Assembly: GCA_944380765.1 (NCBI GenBank)
Contig: CALWIO010000005.1
Location: forward strand, 23,218-87,217
Origin: an uncultured Clostridia bacterium
Lineage (GTDB): Bacteria; Bacillota; Clostridia; Oscillospirales; Acutalibacteraceae
Direction of reading: 5' to 3'
Length of the DNA stretch: 64,000 bases
Shown here: positions 42,859-50,245 of the stretch, piece after piece
Layout: every line of letters starts with the position of its first letter
How positions within the stretch are numbered: the stretch's first letter is position 1
Notes under the pieces: generated by a model
The model's database searches: none
What the model saw: only the letters and a program-made list of their open reading frames with translations
What the model was told of the DNA's origin: nothing
Position numbers and translations under genes: made by a program

Positions 42859-42884
42859 ATATACACTAAGACAGGCGTTGTCAA
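42856..42884 (-). promoter_or_regulatory. Full-consensus promoter of the Fur-family operon
   Basis: On the minus strand TTGACA (42879-42884) and TATAAT (42856-42861) are exactly 17 bases apart, a perfect sigma-A consensus, which fits a promoter controlled mainly by repression. Confidence 0.88.
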
Positions 42885-42948
42885 CAGCAAAAGGGAAAAT
42901 ATCTGTATCTTTCCGGTTTGCTCACAGCCGCGGCATATTAAAATGCGC

Positions 42949-42976
42949 AAAAAAACAGGGGGCTTTAAAAGCCCCC
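42949..42976 (-). terminator. Terminator of the small unit upstream of fur
   Basis: GGGGGCTTT and AAAGCCCCC (42958-42976) form a near-continuous palindrome, followed on the minus strand by TG and seven T residues. Outer TGCGC/GCGCA arms extend it. The stop codon of a small leftward frame lies in the loop. Confidence 0.85.
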
Positions 42977-43183
42977 GCGCATATACCGTCTGTGTATTTT
43001 TTTGTAGTGTGTTTTTACGGAATATGCAATCCTTGCCGTACACTCAAAAACATAAAGCATAACAGCAATCCCTAACGGTGAATAAAAATTCACCGTACAA
43101 TAACTATACAGCATAAGGCAAATTAAATCAATCCCAATAATAGACAAAGTTTTAACAAACACTTTGTATATTGTGTACAGCAA
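42965..43183 (-). CDS. Candidate small gene or small RNA between rpmB and fur
   Basis: The frame could encode 72 residues from TTG 43183 (two membrane helices and a basic tail ending KKIHRRYMRGGF), but no ribosome site precedes that start. A promoter lies inside it (43103-43131). From that promoter the transcript would begin with a perfect 9-base hairpin (43075-43096), then AGGGA eight bases before ATG 43060, a 31-residue frame, and a terminator. So the region may encode a 31-residue peptide, a small RNA, or the longer membrane protein. I cannot decide; all three are weakly supported. Confidence 0.35.
   Translation of the reverse strand: MLYTIYKVFVKTLSIIGIDLICLMLYSYCTVNFYSPLGIAVMLYVFECTARIAYSVKTHYKKIHRRYMRGGF
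43103..43131 (-). promoter_or_regulatory. Promoter of the small unit
   Basis: On the minus strand TTGATT (43126-43131) and TATAGT (43103-43108) have 17-base spacing. The predicted start, about 43096, coincides with the first arm of a perfect hairpin. Confidence 0.55.
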
Positions 43184-43184
43184 A

Positions 43185-43213
43185 GAAAAAAGCGGGTATC
43201 GTCTGATACCCGC
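43185..43213 (-). terminator. rpmB terminator
   Basis: GCGGGTATC (43192-43200) and GATACCCGC (43205-43213) form a perfect stem with a four-base loop and a six-T tract on the minus strand. Confidence 0.92.
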
Positions 43214-43235
43214 CGGTTTTCACTTGTGCAGAAAA

Positions 43236-43424
43236 TTATACCGCTCTTGTAACCTTTCCGGAACGAAGGCAGCGAGTGCAGGCATAAACTCTCTTAGGAG
43301 AGCCGTTTACGACTGCCTTTACTCTTTTAACATTGGGTTTCCAAGTTCTGTTTGATCTTCTGTGAGAGTGGGAAACCTTGATACCGAAGGCTACATCTTT
43401 ACCACAAAATTCACATTTTGCCAT
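43236..43424 (-). CDS. rpmB: Ribosomal protein L28
   Basis: A 62-residue protein, MAKCEFCGKDVAFGIKVSHS, with a zinc ribbon formed by CEFC and CTRC, and the conserved RTWKPNVKRVKA core. This is the zinc-binding form of L28. The start is ATG 43424 with AAGGAGG upstream; the frame extending to 43451 is not used. It is a single-gene unit with its own promoter and terminator, divergent from recA. Confidence 0.96.
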   Translation of the reverse strand: MAKCEFCGKDVAFGIKVSHSHRRSNRTWKPNVKRVKAVVNGSPKRVYACTRCLRSGKVTRAV

Positions 43425-43479
43425 TCTCAGGCACCTCCTTATAAAATTCAAATCACGAATCTAAATTACAGCAACAGTC

Positions 43480-43508
43480 ATTTTAACAGAAAGTAAAGAA
43501 TTTTGCAA
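43480..43508 (-). promoter_or_regulatory. rpmB promoter
   Basis: On the minus strand TTGCAA (43503-43508) and TAAAAT (43480-43485) have 17-base spacing. Confidence 0.7.
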
Positions 43509-43551
43509 GTGTTTTTTGAAAAATATTTTCTTTGTTATTTGCAAAAAAAAC

Positions 43552-43580
43552 TTGCAATTAAAATAAAAATAATATATAAT
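43552..43580 (+). promoter_or_regulatory. recA promoter
   Basis: TTGCAA (43552-43557) and TATAAT (43575-43580), spacing 17, just upstream of a LexA-type box. Confidence 0.8.
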
Positions 43581-43589
43581 GTTGTCAAA

Positions 43590-43603
43590 CGAACATTTGT
43601 ACG
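43590..43603 (+). promoter_or_regulatory. LexA (DinR) SOS box of recA
   Basis: CGAACATTTGTACG matches the Firmicutes box CGAACnnnnGTTCG at nine of ten fixed positions. It sits ten bases after the -10 box, on the transcription start, so LexA would repress recA until DNA damage. Confidence 0.82.
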
Positions 43604-43619
43604 ATTGCGAGGAGTTAAA

Positions 43620-44717
43620 ATGTCTGACAAGAAAAAGGCGCTTGAAACGGCGCTGCTGCAAATAGAAAAGAATTACGGCAAGGGAGCCGTAATGCGCCTG
43701 GGCGAGGACAGCGCTCTTAATATCGAGGCGATTTCAACAGGCTCCATCTCACTTGACGCCGCAACCGGTATCGGCGGTCTTCCGCGCGGCAGAATTATTG
43801 AGATTTACGGTCCCGAATCATCGGGTAAAACAACGCTTGCCCTTCATGTGGTAGCCGAGGCGCAGAAAGCCGGCGGCGAAGCGGCGTTTATCGACGCCGA
43901 GCACGCTCTTGACCCCGAATATGCCGCGAATCTGGGAGTCGATGTTAATTCCTTGCTTGTTTCCCAGCCCGACAACGGCGAGCAGGCGCTTGAAATTACC
44001 GAGGCGCTCGCCCGAAGCGGAGCGATTGATGTAATAGTTGTGGACTCGGTTGCCGCGCTTGTGCCCAGAGCCGAAATTGAGGGCGATATGGGCGACAGCC
44101 ATGTGGGACTTCACGCCCGTCTTATGTCGCAGGCGCTGCGTAAGCTCGCCGGCGTTATCAATAAGTCAAATACGGTTGTAATCTTTATAAATCAGCTGCG
44201 TGAAAAAGTCGGAGTGGTTTACGGCAATCCCGAGGTTACAACGGGCGGGCGCGCGCTTAAATTCTACGCGACTATAAGAATTGATGTAAGGCGCATTGAG
44301 CAGCTCAAAGGTCAGGGCAGCGAGTTTATAGGCTCCCGCACAAGGGCGAAAATCGTAAAAAACAAGGTGGCTCCGCCCTTTAAGGAAGCCGAGTTTGACA
44401 TTATGTACGGCGAGGGTATTTCCAAAATCGGCGAAATCGTTGATTTGGGCGTTAAATTCGACATACTCAAAAAGAGCGGCGCGTGGTTCTATTACGGCGA
44501 GCAGCGGCTCGGTCAGGGCAGGGAGAATGTAAAAATTCTGTTCAAACAGCAGCCCGAGCTTGCCGACGATATTGAAAAGCAGATACGCGAGAAAATGAAA
44601 CAGCTTGTTGAAACCAAAAAGGCTGGCATAACCGTCGCGCAGCCTGAAATCGTAAAGGTTCCGACAACCAAGGCGGCTGCGAGAGCGGCTCTTGATATTG
44701 CGGTGGACGACGAATGA
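43620..44717 (+). CDS. recA: Recombinase RecA
   Basis: A 365-residue recombinase. It shows the Walker A motif GPESSGKT, the loop [13 protein letters not shown], Walker [17 protein letters not shown]1/L2 regions including [20 protein letters not shown], and the C-terminal acid-rich tail. It catalyses strand exchange and LexA self-cleavage. ATG 43620 follows CGAGGAG; the frame is open 117 bases further upstream, through the promoter and SOS box. It forms an operon with recX. Confidence 0.98.
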   Translation: MSDKKKALETALLQIEKNYGKGAVMRLGEDSALNIEAISTGSISLDAATGIGGLPRGRIIEIYGPESSGKTTLALHVVAEAQKAGGEAAFIDAEHALDPEYAANLGVDVNSLLVSQPDNGEQALEITEALARSGAIDVIVVDSVAALVPRAEIEGDMGDSHVGLHARLMSQALRKLAGVINKSNTVVIFINQLREKVGVVYGNPEVTTGGRALKFYATIRIDVRRIEQLKGQGSEFIGSRTRAKIVKNKVAPPFKEAEFDIMYGEGISKIGEIVDLGVKFDILKKSGAWFYYGEQRLGQGRENVKILFKQQPELADDIEKQIREKMKQLVETKKAGITVAQPEIVKVPTTKAAARAALDIAVDDE

Positions 44718-45334
44718 AGCTGACCGTTAAACAGGGCAGGGGCAATAAAATTCATATCTATGCCGACGGCGAGTACCAGGCAACTGTTGACAGCGATTTC
44801 TGGTACTCCGAAAGCTATAAGAACAAAACCGAAATAGACGAAACCGAACTGACCGTGCTTTTGCGCGCGGTCAGTTTTCGTCGTGCCTACACAAAGTCGC
44901 TCGACCTGCTTTCGCGGCGGCCGTACGCCGCGGCTGAGCTGGCTTCAAAGCTGCGAGAGAAAGGCTTTCAAAAGGAAACGGCGGATTCAGTGTGCGAAAA
45001 GCTTCTTGAACAGCGTCTTTTAAATGATGAGAATTACGCGGAGATTCTGGCGGAGGAGCTTGTCCGCCGCAAAGGCTACTCTCCGCAGAGAATAGTAAAA
45101 GAGCTTGTGTTTAAAGGCGTTGACCGTGAAATTGCACAAAATATTGTCGAAAGTCTTGACATTGACATTCAAACCCGTATTATATTATTAGTCCGAAAAA
45201 AATACGCCGCCGCCGTAAAAGACGAGGCGGGCAGACGGCGTACAGTAAACGCGCTTTTAAGACTCGGATATTCATATTATGATATAAAGAGCGCGCTTAA
45301 AACCTTTGAGGAATTTGAGGACGACGATTATTAA
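44714..45334 (+). CDS. recX: Regulatory protein RecX
   Basis: A 206-residue three-helix-repeat protein: [25 protein letters not shown], then [26 protein letters not shown], matching RecX. It modulates RecA filaments by direct binding. Its start overlaps the recA stop by four bases, and it should share the SOS control. Confidence 0.92.
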   Translation: MKLTVKQGRGNKIHIYADGEYQATVDSDFWYSESYKNKTEIDETELTVLLRAVSFRRAYTKSLDLLSRRPYAAAELASKLREKGFQKETADSVCEKLLEQRLLNDENYAEILAEELVRRKGYSPQRIVKELVFKGVDREIAQNIVESLDIDIQTRIILLVRKKYAAAVKDEAGRRRTVNALLRLGYSYYDIKSALKTFEEFEDDDY

Positions 45335-45385
45335 ATGTGAAAGGAACCGCTTTTTGCGACTGCGGCGCAGGCGGAAACAGTAAAT

Positions 45386-46711
45386 ATGAGTAAAAAAATC
45401 GGAATGATATCGCTCGGCTGTCCCAAAAATCAGGTTGACGCCGAAATAATGCTCTCAAAGCTCAGCGAGGGCGGCTTTGAAATTGTCAATGACCCCTCTG
45501 AGGCGGATTTGATAATTGTAAACACCTGCGGCTTTATAGCGGACGCCAAGCGCGAGTCTATCGAGAGCATTCTGGAAATGACTTCATATAAAGAGGATTT
45601 TCCGAATATAAAAGTATTGGTCACCGGCTGTCTTGCGGAGCGTTACCGTGACGAGGTGTTTGAGGAAATTCCCGAAACGGACGGAGTAATAGGCATAGGC
45701 GCAAACGGCGATATATGCGAAATTTGCAGCCGCATTTTAGAAGGCGAAACCGAAAAGGTATTCCCAGAAAAGGAAAAACTGCCCCTTGACGGCGACCGTA
45801 TTCTCACAACGCCGCCCTATACGGCTTACCTTAAAATTGCCGACGGCTGTTCAAACCATTGTACATACTGCGCCATTCCCTCGATAAGGGGCGAGTACAG
45901 AAGCCGAACAAGCGAGAGCGTGCTCGCTGAGGCGAAAAAACTTGCCGACGAGGGCGTTAAGGAGCTTATTGTCGTGGCTCAGGACACAACCCGTTACGGC
46001 GAGGATTTGTACGGCAAAAACGCCCTTGTACCGCTTTTAAAGGCTCTGTCGCAGATTGAGAAAATTGAGTGGATAAGGCTTTTGTACCTTTATCCCGAAA
46101 GAATTGACGACGCGCTGATTGAAGAAATCGCTTCAAATAAAAAAATAGTAAAGTATCTTGATATTCCCGTGCAGCATTGCAGCGACCGCGTGTTAAAGCG
46201 TATGAACCGCCGCTCAACTCACGCGGAGCTTAACGGGCTTTTTAAGAAAATACGCGACCGTATAGAGGGCGTGGCAATCAGAACAACCATTATTGCGGGA
46301 TTCCCCGGCGAAACCGAGGAGGAATTTGAGGAGCTTTGCGATTTTGTAAAGGAAATGCGGTTTGAAAGGCTTGGCTGCTTCGCCTATTCAGCGGAGGAGG
46401 GCACGCCCGCAGCTTCTCTTGACGGTATGCTCGACGAAGAGGAAAGAGCTCGCAGAGCCGAAATTATCAACGAAACCGAAGCCGTAATCATTGACGAAAT
46501 CAACGAGTCTTTAATAGGCAAGACGCTGGAAGTAATTACAGAGGGCTATGATGCATATTCAGATGTGTATTACGGAAGAACATATATGGACGCGCCCGAA
46601 ATTGATATGCAGATAGTCTTTACCTGCGGCTATGAGCTTGAAGACGGAGAAATAGTCAGCGTTGAAGTAATAAATACCGTTGACGGCGAGCTTACGGGAG
46701 AAGTAGTATGA
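45386..46711 (+). CDS. rimO: Ribosomal protein S12 methylthiotransferase RimO
   Basis: A 441-residue radical-SAM enzyme. The N-terminal UPF0004 domain holds three cluster cysteines (SLGCPKNQVD, NTCGFI, VTGCLAERY). The radical-SAM motif is CSNHCTYCAIPSIRG. A C-terminal TRAM domain follows (about residues 375-440). It methylthiolates Asp of S12; the CSNHCTYCAIP form separates RimO from MiaB. The ribosome site is weak (AGGCGG, 11 bases away). It overlaps pgsA by four bases. Confidence 0.94.
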   Translation: MSKKIGMISLGCPKNQVDAEIMLSKLSEGGFEIVNDPSEADLIIVNTCGFIADAKRESIESILEMTSYKEDFPNIKVLVTGCLAERYRDEVFEEIPETDGVIGIGANGDICEICSRILEGETEKVFPEKEKLPLDGDRILTTPPYTAYLKIADGCSNHCTYCAIPSIRGEYRSRTSESVLAEAKKLADEGVKELIVVAQDTTRYGEDLYGKNALVPLLKALSQIEKIEWIRLLYLYPERIDDALIEEIASNKKIVKYLDIPVQHCSDRVLKRMNRRSTHAELNGLFKKIRDRIEGVAIRTTIIAGFPGETEEEFEELCDFVKEMRFERLGCFAYSAEEGTPAASLDGMLDEEERARRAEIINETEAVIIDEINESLIGKTLEVITEGYDAYSDVYYGRTYMDAPEIDMQIVFTCGYELEDGEIVSVEVINTVDGELTGEVV

Positions 46712-47298
46712 AGCTGAATACTCCGAATAAACTTACAATAGCGAGAATGGTGATAACGCCTGTGTTTCTCGCGGTGATTCTGTGGGAAAGCCTGCCTTAC
46801 CGCTTTTTAACAGCCTGCGCGATTTTTTCTCTTGCGGCAGTTACCGACGCGATTGACGGCAATATGGCAAGAAAGTATAATCAGATAACAAATTTCGGCA
46901 AACTGCTTGACCCTATTGCCGATAAAGTGCTTACCACCTCGGCGCTGCTTGCGTTCATGGTAATGGATTTGTGCAATATCTGGATTGTGATGATTGTATT
47001 GACGCGGGAGTTCGCGATAGCCTCAATCAGAATGATTGCCGCCGCCGGAGGAGTGGTTATTCCGGCAAATGTCTGGGGGAAAATAAAAACAATAAGTCAG
47101 ATGACTTTTACGATTGTTATTATGGTGCTCGCTCAGGCTTATGATACAGCCGAAAAGCTGAGCCCGGAATTTTTCGCGAAACTGCCCGAACTGTCGCTTA
47201 TCTCAAAGGGTCTGCTTTGGATAACCGCAGTGCTTACGGTTGTTTCCGGCGTAATTTACATCAAGGACAGCGTAAAGGTTATCGACTATACAAAATAA
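46708..47298 (+). CDS. pgsA: CDP-diacylglycerol-glycerol-3-phosphate 3-phosphatidyltransferase
   Basis: A 196-residue membrane enzyme with about five helices. The CDP-alcohol phosphotransferase motif is complete: DAIDGNMARKYNQITNFG followed by LLDPIADKVL, giving the DG...AR...G...D...D metal site. It makes phosphatidylglycerol phosphate. The rimO-pgsA order is common in Clostridia. Confidence 0.94.
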   Translation: MKLNTPNKLTIARMVITPVFLAVILWESLPYRFLTACAIFSLAAVTDAIDGNMARKYNQITNFGKLLDPIADKVLTTSALLAFMVMDLCNIWIVMIVLTREFAIASIRMIAAAGGVVIPANVWGKIKTISQMTFTIVIMVLAQAYDTAEKLSPEFFAKLPELSLISKGLLWITAVLTVVSGVIYIKDSVKVIDYTK

Positions 47299-47308
47299 TT
47301 AAAATCTA

Positions 47309-47337
47309 TTGAAATTTGCGGTGTAATCGCATATAAT
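47309..47337 (+). promoter_or_regulatory. Promoter of the cysE-cysS T-box operon
   Basis: TTGAAA (47309-47314) and TATAAT (47332-47337), spacing 17; the leader would begin near 47344. Confidence 0.8.
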
Positions 47338-47344
47338 ATTAAAG

Positions 47345-47578
47345 AAATATGTTAAAGACTGTGACCGAAAGAAGTAGCGGGTACCTTTTTTACCAGAGAT
47401 TGGGCGCCGGCGGCTGTAAGCGCCCTTTAAAAAAGCCCTGTGAAATGCGTTCGTGAGTCGGCTCGGGGAATAAAGTATCCGCGCCCGTCTGCCGCGTTAA
47501 GGCTTATGAGTAATAAATCGAAGTGGAACCGCGGTTTAATCGCCTTCGCCAGTTTTGGCGGAGGCTTATTTTTTTTGG
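47345..47578 (+). promoter_or_regulatory. Cysteine-specific T-box leader
   Basis: The leader has an AGTA element at 47372 and, on the opposite side of stem I, GAAA followed by the specifier TGC (Cys, 47446-47448). The T-box sequence TGGAACCGCG is at 47524-47533. The terminator stem GCCTTCGCC/GGCGGAGGC ends in a long T tract. Uncharged tRNA-Cys would stabilise the antiterminator and switch on cysE and cysS. The specifier assignment agrees with the downstream genes. Confidence 0.92.
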
Positions 47579-47587
47579 AGGAATTTA

Positions 47588-48232
47588 ATGTTCAAACGAC
47601 TGATAGAAGATATAAATACCGTTAAGGAGCGCGACCCGGCGGCAAAGTCGGTGCTTGAAATACTGTTCCTTTATCCGGGACTTAAAGCTATAAGAATGCA
47701 CCGGGTGGCAAACTGGCTTTACCGGCATAATTTCAAATTTGCCGCGCGCTATGTTTCTCAGCTGGCGGTAAAGAAAACGAATATAGAAATTCATCCGGCG
47801 GCTAAAATCGGCAGACGCTTTTTCATAGACCACGGCACGGGAGTGGTCATAGGCGAAACTGCCGAGATAGGCGACGATGTCACAATTTATCAGGGCGTAA
47901 CGCTGGGCGGAACCGGAAAGGATACCGGCAAGCGCCACCCGACTATCGGCAACGGGGTTATGATAGGCTCGGGCGCTAAGGTGCTCGGTCCCTTTAAGGT
48001 GGGCGACAACTCAAACATCGCTTCGGGAGCGGTTGTGCTTGACGAAATCCCCCCCAACTCAACGGCTGTCGGCGTTCCGGCAAGAATTGTCAAGCGTGAC
48101 GGCAAAAGAATAGATAACCTTGACCAGGTGCATATTCCCGACCCCGTTTCGCAGGAGCTTTGCAGGCTGAATATAAAAATAGAAAAGCTTGAAAAAGAGC
48201 TTGAAAAGTATAAAAAGGAGGCAGAAAAATGA
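47588..48232 (+). CDS. cysE: Serine O-acetyltransferase
   Basis: A 214-residue left-handed beta-helix acetyltransferase. Catalytic His and Asp lie in RRFFIDHGTGVVIGETAEIG, and the hexapeptide repeats continue through GNGVMIGSGAKVLGPFKVG. The C-terminal tail is a charged coiled coil (KIEKLEKELEKYKKE), unusual in place of the short cysteine synthase-binding tail. It makes O-acetylserine from serine and acetyl-CoA. The start is ATG 47588 after GGAGG at 47577-47581. Confidence 0.95.
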   Translation: MFKRLIEDINTVKERDPAAKSVLEILFLYPGLKAIRMHRVANWLYRHNFKFAARYVSQLAVKKTNIEIHPAAKIGRRFFIDHGTGVVIGETAEIGDDVTIYQGVTLGGTGKDTGKRHPTIGNGVMIGSGAKVLGPFKVGDNSNIASGAVVLDEIPPNSTAVGVPARIVKRDGKRIDNLDQVHIPDPVSQELCRLNIKIEKLEKELEKYKKEAEK

Positions 48233-49629
48233 AAATTTACAACACTCTTACAAGAAAAAAAGAAGAACTTAAAACAATAGACGAGGGCGAGGTAAAAATT
48301 TACGCCTGCGGCCCTACCGTTTATAATTATATCCATATCGGCAACGCCCGTCCGCTCTGCGTTTTTGACACTATGCGCAGATATATGGAGTACCGCGGGC
48401 TTAAAGTTAAGTTTGTCCAGAATTTTACCGACATCGACGATAAAATTATAAAAAGGGCAAACGAGGAGGGGAGCGATTACAAAACCGTTTCCGAAAAATA
48501 TATAGCCGAATTCTGGAAAGACACAGAGGGTATGAATATACGCAAGGCGACCGTTCACCCTAAGGCTACCGAAAATATTGACGAGATTATTTCCATAATC
48601 GAAACGCTTATTGAAAAAGGCTACGCCTATCCGGTTGAAAACGGCGATGTGTATTTCAGCCCCAAAAAATTTAATGAATACGGCAAGCTGTCGCATCAGC
48701 CCCTTGAAGAGCTTGAAGCGGGCGCCAGAATAAACATAGGCGAGCTTAAAAGGGAGCCTATGGACTTCGCCTTGTGGAAAGGCGCAAAAGAGGGCGAACC
48801 TTTCTGGGAGTCGCCGTGGGGCAGGGGCAGACCGGGCTGGCATATCGAGTGCTCGGCTATGGTCAGAAAGTATCTCGGCAAAACTATCGACATTCACTGC
48901 GGCGGTCAGGATTTGATTTTCCCTCACCATGAAAACGAGATAGCCCAGAGCGAGTGCTGCAACGGCGTTCCCTTTGCCAATTACTGGATGCACAACGGCT
49001 ATATCAATGTGGACAATGTAAAAATGTCCAAATCTCTCGGAAACTTTTTCACCGTGCGCGAGGTTGCCGAAAAGTTCGGATACGAGCCTATACGCTACCT
49101 TATGATTTCATCTCATTACAGAAGCCCCATAAATTACAGCATAGATGTAATCGAGCAGTGCAAGGCTTCGCTCGCCCGCCTTTACAACTGCCGCGAAAGC
49201 CTCGATTTTGCCGCCGAGAACGCGCGGGATACTGTCCCTGAGGACTTTGAGGATATTAAAACCCGCCTTTGCTCCAGAAGAGAGCAGTTTATAAAGGCTA
49301 TGGACGACGACCTCAATACCGCCGACGCCGTTTCAGCCGTGTTTGAGCTTGTCCGCGACATAAACACCTGCGTTATAAACGACAGCCCCTCAAAGGAGCT
49401 TGTGCGGTTTGCCGCTGAGCTCTTTGACGAGCTTACGGGAGTGCTCGGGCTTGTTTATAACAGGAAAAAGGACAGCCTTGATAAGGAAATCGAGGAAATG
49501 ATAAACGCCCGCCAGCAGGCGCGCAAGGACAAAAACTGGGCGGAGGCTGACAGGATAAGAGACGAGCTGAAAGCGCGGGGAATTATACTTGAAGATACTC
49601 CCCGGGGCGTAAAGTGGCACAGGGAATAA
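48229..49629 (+). CDS. cysS: Cysteinyl-tRNA synthetase
   Basis: A 466-residue class I synthetase. It has the zinc-site Cys in YACGPTVYNYIHIGNARP (with the HIGN signature), WHIECSAMVRKYLG, the zinc-ligand segment GGQDLIFPHHENEIAQSEC, and KMSKSLGN. A C-terminal DALR-like domain follows. It overlaps cysE by four bases, so one T-box controls cysteine synthesis and charging together. Confidence 0.97.
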   Translation: MKIYNTLTRKKEELKTIDEGEVKIYACGPTVYNYIHIGNARPLCVFDTMRRYMEYRGLKVKFVQNFTDIDDKIIKRANEEGSDYKTVSEKYIAEFWKDTEGMNIRKATVHPKATENIDEIISIIETLIEKGYAYPVENGDVYFSPKKFNEYGKLSHQPLEELEAGARINIGELKREPMDFALWKGAKEGEPFWESPWGRGRPGWHIECSAMVRKYLGKTIDIHCGGQDLIFPHHENEIAQSECCNGVPFANYWMHNGYINVDNVKMSKSLGNFFTVREVAEKFGYEPIRYLMISSHYRSPINYSIDVIEQCKASLARLYNCRESLDFAAENARDTVPEDFEDIKTRLCSRREQFIKAMDDDLNTADAVSAVFELVRDINTCVINDSPSKELVRFAAELFDELTGVLGLVYNRKKDSLDKEIEEMINARQQARKDKNWAEADRIRDELKARGIILEDTPRGVKWHRE

Positions 49630-49632
49630 TTC

Positions 49633-50112
49633 CTATACCCTTTCGCAGAAAAGCGTAACGCTCGCGGAATTTCGTATAACCGTATATTTATATTTGCCGA
49701 CGGTGGTCAGAGAATTGCCGTCGGTAAATTTTATGCTGTCGGCGGTTATGCCGCAGTTTGAAAGCACGGTGCTCTGAGAGGTTTCGTCATTATCCGTCAG
49801 TACGCAGCACATTTCAAGAAATTCCCGCAAAGCCGCCTGCGCTTTGCTTTCGTCGGTAATCAAAAGCGAAACGCCGGTGAGTTCGCTGTCGGAATCAATC
49901 ATAAGTATTACCGTACCGCTGTCTTTTTCACACATTAAATACTTGCCGGAGTCCGCGTCCTCGCCCAGCATAAATTCTGAGGTCGAGTAGCCGGCGTCAA
50001 AAAGGCTGTTCATTCTCTGCGCGAACTGCTCAACACCGAATTTGCTTTCCTTTGAGCAGGCGGACAGCAAAAGCGCCGACACAATCAGCAAAACCGCAGC
50101 CGTTTTTTTCAA
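49633..50112 (-). CDS. Small lipoprotein, unknown
   Basis: A 159-residue lipoprotein: signal peptide MKKTAAVLLIVSALLL, lipobox LSAC, and a mature domain of about 140 residues with alternating strands and no recognised family. The lone ATG at 50112 follows GGAAG. It converges on cysS with only three bases between the stops and has no visible terminator. Confidence 0.78.
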   Translation of the reverse strand: MKKTAAVLLIVSALLLSACSKESKFGVEQFAQRMNSLFDAGYSTSEFMLGEDADSGKYLMCEKDSGTVILMIDSDSELTGVSLLITDESKAQAALREFLEMCCVLTDNDETSQSTVLSNCGITADSIKFTDGNSLTTVGKYKYTVIRNSASVTLFCERV

Positions 50113-50191
50113 AATATCATCTTCCTTTTAATAATTTGTATAATATATGTTTAAAGAAAGTTAAAATTTACAATTATTTAACAAAAGGCTA

Positions 50192-50220
50192 TTGGAAAAA
50201 AATTAAAATTATAGTAAAAT
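50192..50220 (+). promoter_or_regulatory. Promoter of the MacA/MacB-like operon
   Basis: TTGGAA (50192-50197) and TAAAAT (50215-50220), spacing 17, in the AT-rich gap between divergent genes. Confidence 0.6.
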
Positions 50221-50245
50221 CATAATAGAATTATTACGGAAAGCA

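Noticed and set aside
42803..43075. A 90-codon rightward frame upstream of rpmB
   Set aside because: It spans the Fur operator, the Fur promoter and the leftward terminator; no ribosome site.
43503..43619. N-terminal extension of RecA
   Set aside because: The extra 39 codons run through the promoter and the SOS box; ATG 43620 has the ribosome site.
47890..48993. A 367-codon leftward frame opposite cysE and cysS
   Set aside because: It lies antisense to two well-conserved genes, and shows low-complexity FF/SS runs typical of shadow frames.
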